Assembly (NCBI GenBank): GCA_964586075.1 | Contig: CAZPGZ010000015.1 | Location: 1 to 64,000, forward strand | Origin: JBAZLV01 sp964586075 | Lineage (GTDB): Bacteria; Nitrospirota; UBA9217 | Length of the DNA stretch: 64,000 nt | Direction: 5' to 3' | Part shown: piece by piece, positions 1 through 6,788 of the stretch | How positions within the stretch are numbered: the first letter of the stretch is position 1 | Layout: each line of letters starts with the position of its first letter | Made by a program: the position numbers and the translations under genes | Notes under the pieces: generated by a model | The model's input: only the letters and a program-made list of their open reading frames with translations | The model's database searches: none | Told to the model about the DNA's origin: nothing

Positions 1-22
1 AAAGATCAGTCAGAATCTCTAA

Positions 23-649
23 TTGCAAGTGTCACTATACTTGGGGGTAGCTCCTCTAACGGATAGATGGTATTTTCAAGTTCGTTCAAACTGGAACCAA
101 TCAGTATCAAGTTTTGACACGATATTGTTGCTTGCCGGAATTGGATATAGGTTTGATCCTCTCTCGAAGTCGTTAGCGACTGCTCGTGATTCAGCGCCGG
201 TTCAACGGCGAGAAACAACAAAAAATGAAGTTACTATATTCGTTGGTAGAACCATCGTAAATAGCTTTGGATCAGAACTTGCCAATGCGCGAAGCATTGA
301 ATATCGCAGAAGTCTTTTTCCTTTTATTGATTGGACCATTTCCTGGTTAAATGAAGGTGGGAATGAAGTGCTCCGTAGAAACGGGATTGTTGCTGAGTTA
401 TGGGGTGTGAAATCGTTCTTAGATGACCGTTTTTCGATTGGCATTGGGGGAGGAGTTTATTTCAGCGTAAACCATCAGGCCAGACAACAAGATGGTGAGC
501 ATGATGGATGCTTATCAGGAATCGTTACCCTATCTGGAAATTATAAGTTTTTTGAACACTGGGGGATAAGAGCTTCTTGGGACCGTATTGTGACCACATA
601 TGATCGTGATACCGATGTAATACTTGGCGGTATTAGTTACTTTTTTTAA
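23..649 (+). CDS. outer-membrane beta-barrel protein, 5' end unclear
   Basis: The reading frame opens at a TTG immediately after an in-frame stop at 20-22 and gives 208 residues. The product has no signal peptide but is rich in alternating beta-strand segments (for example around residues 14-44 and 125-208) and ends in Tyr-Phe-Phe, the C-terminal aromatic signature of outer-membrane barrels inserted by the BAM complex. The last third (Gly-Ile-Gly-Gly-Gly-Val-Tyr-Phe onwards) resembles small porin-like barrels. No Shine-Dalgarno sequence is visible. The absent signal peptide suggests that the true start lies upstream in another frame (a frameshift) or outside the window. The function is not recognised. 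Confidence 0.55.
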   Translation: MQVSLYLGVAPLTDRWYFQVRSNWNQSVSSFDTILLLAGIGYRFDPLSKSLATARDSAPVQRRETTKNEVTIFVGRTIVNSFGSELANARSIEYRRSLFPFIDWTISWLNEGGNEVLRRNGIVAELWGVKSFLDDRFSIGIGGGVYFSVNHQARQQDGEHDGCLSGIVTLSGNYKFFEHWGIRASWDRIVTTYDRDTDVILGGISYFF

Positions 650-667
650 CGCTACCGTAAATAATGA

Positions 668-696
668 TTGACATTATATGAATTTTCTAACATTAA
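668..696 (+). promoter_or_regulatory. possible sigma-70 promoter for the hopanoid operon
   Basis: A perfect -35 hexamer TTGACA (668-673) is followed after 17 nt by CATTAA (691-696), a weak -10. It lies 25 nt upstream of hpnJ and is the only candidate in the 71-nt gap. Confidence 0.4.
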
Positions 697-720
697 GCAC
701 GGTTATAACGGAGACTAAAA

Positions 721-2145
721 ATGCGAACGTTACTTCTAAATCCTCCTTCATATAAAGGATTTGATGGAGGTGCTGGTTCCCGCTATCAGGCTAGGCGTGA
801 AATACGTTCTTTTTGGTATCCAACGTGGCTGGCATATCCTGCTGGAATGATTAAAAAGAGTAGGTTGGTTGACGCTCCAGCTGAGGGATTAAACACGGAG
901 GATGTTGTACGTCTTGCAGAAGACTTTGACTTGATTGCAATGAGTACTAGTACTCCTACGGTTTCTCATGATGTCAAACTAGTCGAAACCTTGAAAGATA
1001 AATATCCTAAAATAATAATTGGTCTCGTTGGTCCTCATACGATGGTGCGTCCCATAGAAACAATGGGTCTTTCGAGGGAACTGGATTTCGTAACGACTGG
1101 AGAATTTGATTATTCTATTACTGCAATAGCATCTGGAATTCCATTCCAAAAAATAAATGGATTGATATTTCGCGATAAAAACGGATTGACACGAACTCCT
1201 GATAGGCCGCTACTAGAAAATCTGAATGAACTTCCTTTTGTGAGCCCTATTTATGCCCGTGATCTTAATATAGAAAATTATTACAACGGCTACTTGCTGC
1301 ATCCATATGTCTCACTATATACCGGCCGTGGTTGTCGTGCCCGCTGCACTTATTGTTTGTGGCCTCAAACAATATCAGGACACGCATACCGGGTGAGAAG
1401 CATTCAAAATGTGTATGAGGAAATGCAACTTGCTAAGCATCTATTTCCGTATGTAAAAGAGTTTTTTTTCGACGATGACACGCTGACGGAAGAACCGGAA
1501 CGAGCTGCTGCGTTGGCAAAGATGTTGAAACCATTAGGCATTACGTGGTCATGCAACGCGAGGGCTAATGTACGTAAAGATATACTGAGAGTACTCAAGG
1601 ATTGCGGGTTGAGACTGCTTACTGTTGGATTTGAGTCTGGAAATCAAAAAATACTAAACAATATAAAAAAAGGAATCCATATCACCCAAGCGCGCGAATT
1701 CATGAAAGCAACAAAAGATCTTGGAATTCTTGTGCATGGAGCATTCATTCTTGGCTTGCCTGGAGAAACAGCCGAGACGATAGAAGAAACGATGCAATTT
1801 GCGCTGGAGCTTGATCCCTATAGCATCCAGGTGTCTTTGGTAGCTCCTTATCCAGGCACTGAGATTTACGAACAAGGAATGCGAAAAGGATGGATAAAAC
1901 AGGAAGGGGTGCAACTGCTGAATAATGGTGTCCAGAATGCAGTCATTTCATATGAAGATTTGTCATCCGAATATATTTTTGAATCGATAGAGCGATTTTA
2001 TCGAAAATTTTATTTGAGGCCGCGCCCAATTTTAAGGATTTTAAAAGAAATGCTTCAAGATAAGCATGAATTCTTCCGTCGTGTAAGAGAGGGAGGGGAG
2101 TTTTTCTCCTTTATGGCAAAACGAAAAGGAGACGATCATACCTAA
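721..2145 (+). CDS. hpnJ: hopanoid biosynthesis radical SAM protein HpnJ
   Basis: HpnJ is the radical S-adenosylmethionine enzyme that, in studied bacteria, converts bacteriohopanetetrol glucosamine into the cyclitol ether by ring contraction. The 474 residues match the family length. An N-terminal B12-binding-like Rossmann region (about 1-160) is followed by the radical SAM core with the 4Fe-4S ligands Cys205, Cys209 and Cys212 (CxxxCxxC) and the family signature CLWPQT directly after. GGAG sits 6 nt before the ATG. The gene is separated by two bases from hpnK, so the two are almost certainly co-translated. Context (hpnK, hpnA, hpnI) independently supports the call. Confidence 0.93.
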   Translation: MRTLLLNPPSYKGFDGGAGSRYQARREIRSFWYPTWLAYPAGMIKKSRLVDAPAEGLNTEDVVRLAEDFDLIAMSTSTPTVSHDVKLVETLKDKYPKIIIGLVGPHTMVRPIETMGLSRELDFVTTGEFDYSITAIASGIPFQKINGLIFRDKNGLTRTPDRPLLENLNELPFVSPIYARDLNIENYYNGYLLHPYVSLYTGRGCRARCTYCLWPQTISGHAYRVRSIQNVYEEMQLAKHLFPYVKEFFFDDDTLTEEPERAAALAKMLKPLGITWSCNARANVRKDILRVLKDCGLRLLTVGFESGNQKILNNIKKGIHITQAREFMKATKDLGILVHGAFILGLPGETAETIEETMQFALELDPYSIQVSLVAPYPGTEIYEQGMRKGWIKQEGVQLLNNGVQNAVISYEDLSSEYIFESIERFYRKFYLRPRPILRILKEMLQDKHEFFRRVREGGEFFSFMAKRKGDDHT

Positions 2146-2147
2146 CG

Positions 2148-3002
2148 ATGCAAATTGCCAAAAAATATGCGGTCATTACAGCAGATGATTTTGGAAAATC
2201 ATCTGCTGTAAACGAAGCAATTGCCTTTGGTCATGAAAACGGCATTTTGAGCGCCGCGAGCATCATGGTGTCGGGCAATGCGTTTGACGAATCTATTAGA
2301 ATTGCGCAAAAGTACAAGAAGCTGTCTATAGGTCTGCACGTGACACTCTGTGATGGAAAAAGTATTCTTTCTCGATCAGAGATTCCAGATTTAGTAGATG
2401 CTGCCGGCTCATTTTGCAAGAGTCCTTCTTATGCATGGATACGTTACACAAATCCAGCATTGCATAGACAACTGGAAGCAGAAATTGAAGCGCAGTTCGA
2501 TTATCTTATAAACGCAAATATGCAGCCGGACCATGTGGATAGCCATCATCATCTTCATATGCATCCTGCATTATGTGCAATAATTTGCCGTCAGGCAGCA
2601 AGAAGAGGTATACGATCGATCAGAATTCCTCATGAACCGATGCAGGTTTTTCTCCGCGCTCTCACGCTTTCCCGCGGTGTCATGCCATTTCTTGAATGGG
2701 CCGTTTTTAAAACGATCCGGAAGTTCAATGTTGAAACAGCCGAGCTATATGGATTGGATGTGCTGCCTTCCGCATACGGCCTTGCACGAACAGGACATGT
2801 TGACGAAAAAAATCTACTCAATGTGATCAGATATCTTCCTCAGAAAGCAGAGATTTTTCTTCATCCTGATATCTCGACAGACCGTGGGCAAAAAGAGCTG
2901 GAAGCTCTCACCTCTAAAGCAGTAAAGATTGCACTGGAGTCTCTCGACATAAGCGTATTAAACCGCAAAGAAATGCTGAACCTTAAAAAGGACTGCTTAT
3001 AG
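2148..3002 (+). CDS. hpnK: hopanoid biosynthesis deacetylase HpnK (YdjC-like)
   Basis: HpnK belongs to the YdjC/ChbG carbohydrate deacetylase fold and removes the acetyl group from bacteriohopanetetrol-N-acetylglucosamine made by HpnI. The 284-residue product starts with the metal-site motif TADDFG (residues 10-15) and has the histidine-rich segment DSHHHLHMHP near residue 128, which supplies metal ligands. It starts two bases after the hpnJ stop, with no independent ribosome site evident, so translational coupling is likely. A 36-bp palindrome covers the codons of the TADDFG motif and the residues after it. Confidence 0.92.
   Translation: MQIAKKYAVITADDFGKSSAVNEAIAFGHENGILSAASIMVSGNAFDESIRIAQKYKKLSIGLHVTLCDGKSILSRSEIPDLVDAAGSFCKSPSYAWIRYTNPALHRQLEAEIEAQFDYLINANMQPDHVDSHHHLHMHPALCAIICRQAARRGIRSIRIPHEPMQVFLRALTLSRGVMPFLEWAVFKTIRKFNVETAELYGLDVLPSAYGLARTGHVDEKNLLNVIRYLPQKAEIFLHPDISTDRGQKELEALTSKAVKIALESLDISVLNRKEMLNLKKDCL
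2176..2211. repeat. 36-bp near-perfect palindrome inside hpnK
   Basis: Two 17-nt arms (2176-2192 and 2195-2211) are exact reverse complements around a central GG. They encode the conserved N-terminal motif of HpnK, so this is not an inserted element. As RNA it would form a hairpin of about 15 bp only 30 nt after the start codon. Confidence 0.9.
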
Positions 3003-3062
3003 AAGATACGCGGCGAATCTGCCGGGTTAAATATATTACGTGGAGTTTTAGAAAGAGGAAAT

Positions 3063-3515
3063 ATGAAAACTTTCCTTGTTGTCATGATAGCAGCAGCATG
3101 CGCCGCGGTGGGTGAAACATTGTTAAGCTACGGTATGCGCTCATATGGAGCGATCAACTTGTCCAGCTCCGAGCACTGGCTAACGCTCGTTTCATCTGTT
3201 GTGAAAAATCCTTATATTTTTTCGGGAGTAGTCTTTCTCGCGGTCTTTTTCTTTCTGTACCTCGCGGCGCTTTCCTGGGCCGACTTGAGCTTTGTGCTGC
3301 CGCTTACCGCCGTATCGTATCTGTTTGCAGTTTTCCTGGCTAAATATTTTCTGAAAGAAGACATATCCTGGTACCGCTGGCTTGGCACCATTGTCATAGT
3401 GATCGGAATTGTCCTAGTTTCTCTCGATGATAACAAACGGACAACCGATCACGCGGCAAAAAAGCAGTTTGCGGCGCAGAGTTTGTCTGATTCCGGGACG
3501 TTAATTGATAAATAG
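3063..3515 (+). CDS. small EamA/SMR-like membrane transporter in hopanoid operon
   Basis: The 150-residue protein has four predicted membrane helices (about 3-22, 43-65, 72-92 and 98-118) and a hydrophilic C-terminal tail of about 30 residues. The topology and the segment LxxVLPLTAVSYLFAVFLAKYF resemble one half of an EamA/DMT protein or a four-helix SMR/ArnE-type transporter, which normally works as a dimer. Its position between hpnK and hpnA suggests that it moves a hopanoid or sugar-lipid intermediate across the inner membrane. That role is inferred from context only. GAGG precedes the ATG by a suitable distance. Confidence 0.8.
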   Translation: MKTFLVVMIAAACAAVGETLLSYGMRSYGAINLSSSEHWLTLVSSVVKNPYIFSGVVFLAVFFFLYLAALSWADLSFVLPLTAVSYLFAVFLAKYFLKEDISWYRWLGTIVIVIGIVLVSLDDNKRTTDHAAKKQFAAQSLSDSGTLIDK

Positions 3516-3552
3516 ACTTGTCGTTTCATATCCAAATTATTGAGGTGTGATT

Positions 3553-4572
3553 ATGCGTGCATTAGTGACTGGAGCAACTGGTTTTATAGGTTATCACGTG
3601 GCAAAACTGTTACACGAAAAAGGGTGCTCGGTCCGAGCCTTAGTGCGACCTGAAAGTGATATTACGTTATTGAAAAGCTTTTGTGAATTAATTATGGGAG
3701 ATGTCAGGGATTCAGAAGCAGTTGCCAGGGCGATGAAAAATTGCAGATATGTATACCACATTGCCGCAGATTACAGATACTGGGTTCCAGACGCGTCAAC
3801 CATGTATGCGACTAATGTGACCGGGACAATAAATGTCATGAAGTCCGCACTTCATGCTGCGGGGTTACTAAAAGTTATTTATACGAGCAGCGCTGGCGTT
3901 CTTTCCAGCGGTTCAAAGGTAATACCTTCCAACGAAAATGATACCGCAAGCCTTCATGAAATGGTAAATCATTATAAAAAAAGCAAGTTCCTTGCCGAGG
4001 AAGCCGTATTTGCATTCATCAAGAAAGGTTTGCCTGCTGTCATTGTAAATCCTACCACTACGCTTGGTGCTGTCGATAGAAAACCCACGCCAAGTGGACA
4101 AATTATCGTGGATTTCTTGAATAGAAGGATACCTGCGTACATAGAGACAGGACTTAACATTGTAGATGTTGAAGACGTTGCAGCCGGACATCTGATGGCA
4201 GCCGATTATGGAAGAATTGGCGAGCGGTATATTTTGGGGAATGAAAACATTACGCTTAAGAAGTTTTTTGAATGTCTGGCCGGATGTGCGAAACAAAAAG
4301 CGCCAAGCATCCGTCTGCCCTATGCACCTGTAGTAATTGCAGCGTATGTGAATGAAGCCATATCTAAATGGGTTACGCACAAACAACCCAGAATAGCGCT
4401 TCCAAGTGTAAAAATGGCTAAAAAGTACATGTATTTTGACAACAGAAAAGCAGTAAGAGAATTACAGATGCCACAAACTCCATTGAGAATAACAATAGAA
4501 AAAGCAATACGCTGGTACGAAAACAACGGCTATGTTATCTCGCAACCAAATGGCACTGTTTATAATGCATAA
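3553..4572 (+). CDS. hpnA: hopanoid-associated sugar epimerase HpnA
   Basis: This is an extended short-chain dehydrogenase/reductase with the NAD-binding Gly motif GATGFIG at residues 7-13 and the active-site Ser...Tyr-x3-Lys pattern (SSAGVL, then HYKKSK). HpnA family members accompany hopanoid clusters and are annotated as NAD-dependent epimerases; the exact substrate is unsettled. The frame extends six bases upstream to GTG 3547, but GAGG at 3542-3545 has proper spacing only for ATG 3553, which gives 339 residues. It sits 37 nt after the EamA-like gene in the same operon. Confidence 0.9.
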   Translation: MRALVTGATGFIGYHVAKLLHEKGCSVRALVRPESDITLLKSFCELIMGDVRDSEAVARAMKNCRYVYHIAADYRYWVPDASTMYATNVTGTINVMKSALHAAGLLKVIYTSSAGVLSSGSKVIPSNENDTASLHEMVNHYKKSKFLAEEAVFAFIKKGLPAVIVNPTTTLGAVDRKPTPSGQIIVDFLNRRIPAYIETGLNIVDVEDVAAGHLMAADYGRIGERYILGNENITLKKFFECLAGCAKQKAPSIRLPYAPVVIAAYVNEAISKWVTHKQPRIALPSVKMAKKYMYFDNRKAVRELQMPQTPLRITIEKAIRWYENNGYVISQPNGTVYNA

Positions 4573-4639
4573 TCGTGACACTTGTAGTAAATCTTATGAA
4601 AACAATCCTAAACTGAAGAAATAATTTACTTTTTTGATC

Positions 4640-5788
4640 ATGATAAATATATTCATTTACCTATTGATGACCGCGTCGATTATTTACAGCATTATCGCAT
4701 TGTATTGCGTTTGGGATTTTTTCAGTAAAAAAAAAGGGCATGCACATCTTACTAAATACGAACCGATTTCCATTATAAAACCAATTAAAGGAATCGCAAA
4801 AGGTTTTAATGAAAACATTAAAACCTTTTGCGATCAGGATTACCCGGAATATGAGGTGTTACTCGGAGTAACAAGTCCCGTTGACAATATAAACGCCGAG
4901 AAAGAAATTTCAACGTGCCCCACCGGGAATAAGATCCGAAAAGTTATGAGTACTGAGCATAACGGAGCCAACAAGAAAGTATCAAATCTTATAGGACTTC
5001 TTCAATCAGCCAAATATGACCTGCTTGCCATCAGCGACAGCGATATGCGCGTTAACAGTGAATATTTGAGAAAAATTTCTGCAGAATATGCTGCAGAGAA
5101 AAACGCTGGTCTCGTAACCTGTCTTTATAAAATATCAGATCCTCCTTCCATGGGAGCCGCATTGGAGTCGCTCAGCATAGCCCTTGATTTTATTCCCTCA
5201 GTGCTTATTGCCCGAAAACTCGAAGGTGTTACGTTTGGATTGGGAGCAACCTTATTCACTTCCAAAAAAAAGATTGAAGAGGTTGGCGGATTGACATCGA
5301 TTGCTAATTACCTCGCTGATGATTACCAGATTGGAAACCGTCTGTGGCAGCGCGGGTATAAAATTGTTCTTTCAAATGTTGTTATAGAAAACGTTGTCGG
5401 TCCCATGAGCTTTGCCGAGTATTTCAATCACCAACTAAGGTGGTCCAGAACCTGCCGCGTGTCCAGACCATATGGCTATGCTGGCTACGGGATCACGCAT
5501 CTTTTCGTATTTTCTCTATTTTGCCTGGCCATAAGCAATTTTAGCCCGCTTGCGATGTCTTTGCTCATTGCCGCGCTGTTTTTGCGTTATTGTCTTGCAG
5601 CATTACTGCATCGACTGGTCATTCCTTCAAAAAAGTGGAGAAGATGGCTTGTTTTGCTGCCTGTCAAGGATGTTCTGAGTTTCATAATTTGGGTTTGGAG
5701 TTTTGCAGGCAATAAAGTCACCTGGAAAGGAATACCGTACAGGATATTGAGAGACGGACGCATCAAAGAGGACCGTTCATTTGGCTAA
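4640..5788 (+). CDS. hpnI: hopanoid biosynthesis glycosyltransferase HpnI
   Basis: HpnI is a GT21-type (ceramide glucosyltransferase-like) membrane glycosyltransferase that attaches N-acetylglucosamine to bacteriohopanetetrol, the substrate then used by HpnK and HpnJ. The 382-residue product has an N-terminal membrane helix, a GT-A core with the D1/D2-type motif SDSDMR, a DD motif (ADDYQIG) and the processive-family QLRW signature, followed by two or three C-terminal membrane helices. The frame also allows TTG 4634, but ATG 4640 is preferred. No good ribosome site is visible. A 42-bp hairpin palindrome lies within the 5' quarter of the gene. Confidence 0.92.
   Translation: MINIFIYLLMTASIIYSIIALYCVWDFFSKKKGHAHLTKYEPISIIKPIKGIAKGFNENIKTFCDQDYPEYEVLLGVTSPVDNINAEKEISTCPTGNKIRKVMSTEHNGANKKVSNLIGLLQSAKYDLLAISDSDMRVNSEYLRKISAEYAAEKNAGLVTCLYKISDPPSMGAALESLSIALDFIPSVLIARKLEGVTFGLGATLFTSKKKIEEVGGLTSIANYLADDYQIGNRLWQRGYKIVLSNVVIENVVGPMSFAEYFNHQLRWSRTCRVSRPYGYAGYGITHLFVFSLFCLAISNFSPLAMSLLIAALFLRYCLAALLHRLVIPSKKWRRWLVLLPVKDVLSFIIWVWSFAGNKVTWKGIPYRILRDGRIKEDRSFG
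4793..4834. repeat. 42-bp perfect hairpin palindrome inside hpnI
   Basis: Arms of 19 nt (4793-4811 and 4816-4834) are exact reverse complements with an AAAA loop. They encode the segment IAKGFNENIKTFCD, which aligns with ordinary HpnI sequence, so no residues were inserted. The chance expectation for arms this long in 64 kb is below one in a hundred thousand. Confidence 0.92.
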
Positions 5789-5809
5789 AGAGCCTTGAAG
5801 CCGGGAGCT

Positions 5810-6643
5810 ATGCACCTTTTAAAAAAATTTATAACATACAGGTGTACAGGATTGGTAATTTCACCACGTTCAAATTACAGTCAATATCTGGTAATCGTTC
5901 TTATCATACTGCTTTCGGCTTGTTCTGCGGGGAAACATTTAGACACGGAATTGCAGCAGCCGTCCGCATTATCTCTCGCGGAGGAAACGCAGGCTTCAGA
6001 AGAAGCAATCCTCGGATTTGATGACGCGGAAGAAGAAGATATCTACGATCCCCTTCAACCCGCAAACAAAGCAATGTTTGCGGTTAACGACAAGTTTTAT
6101 TTCTGGTTTATTAAACCGGCAACAACTGGTTATAACTGGGCTGTTCCGGAAGGCGCCAGGAAATCGGTGAAAAATTTTTTTTATAACATTGAGATGCCTG
6201 TCAGATTCGTAAGTTCTCTGATGCAGGCGCAAGTAAAATCCATGGGAATAGAGCTTGCGCGCTTCACGATTAATTCCACGATCGGTTTTTTGGGTTTCTT
6301 TGATGTCGCAAAAAATTCATTTGCTCTCGAACCCCAGGAAAAAGATATTGCTCAGGCTTTGGGTAAGTATGGTATCGGGGAAGGATTGTACCTGGTCTGG
6401 CCCTTTGCCGGGCCTTCCACGGCAAGGGAGACAGCAGGTTCGATTATCGAATTATTCCTTACGCCTTGGAGACTTGTTCAGCCTGATGCAGCTGCGGCAG
6501 GCATCGGCGTATATGATTACTTTAATCGAGCCTCGCTAGAAGCGTATGAATATGAAGAATTAGTTAAGTCTTCATTGGAGCCTTACGCTGCACTAAAAAA
6601 TGCTTATATCCAATACCGGAGAAACATTGTAAACAATAGATGA
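5810..6643 (+). CDS. mlaA: MlaA/VacJ outer-membrane lipoprotein
   Basis: MlaA sits in the outer membrane and removes phospholipid from the outer leaflet for return by the Mla system. A hydrophobic stretch ending in the lipobox LLSAC marks a lipoprotein. The family core follows: YDPLQPANKAMF, the NWAVPE-like segment, FTINSTIGFLGFFDVA and the GIGEGLYLVWPFAGPS region, all typical of MlaA. The start is uncertain: ATG 5810 has GGGAG only two bases away, and TTG 5795 is an alternative. The stop is firm. It follows hpnI by about 20 nt, and MlaA genes often accompany hopanoid clusters. Confidence 0.9.
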   Translation: MHLLKKFITYRCTGLVISPRSNYSQYLVIVLIILLSACSAGKHLDTELQQPSALSLAEETQASEEAILGFDDAEEEDIYDPLQPANKAMFAVNDKFYFWFIKPATTGYNWAVPEGARKSVKNFFYNIEMPVRFVSSLMQAQVKSMGIELARFTINSTIGFLGFFDVAKNSFALEPQEKDIAQALGKYGIGEGLYLVWPFAGPSTARETAGSIIELFLTPWRLVQPDAAAAGIGVYDYFNRASLEAYEYEELVKSSLEPYAALKNAYIQYRRNIVNNR

Positions 6644-6788
6644 TTTTTTAACAGCCGCAGAAAAAACAACGATTTTTCAGTTGCTTGTTTTGTTATAAGT
6701 TAATTCACCTAAATAGTCTATAGAGAGCGCGACGTGTATAACCGCAGTTTGTTTCGCGGAACTCTGCTTAATGCGAAAGGGGTGTTCT

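Noticed and set aside
941..956. 14-bp palindrome GAGTACTAGTACTC in hpnJ
   Set aside because: Seven-base arms are expected many times by chance in 64 kb.
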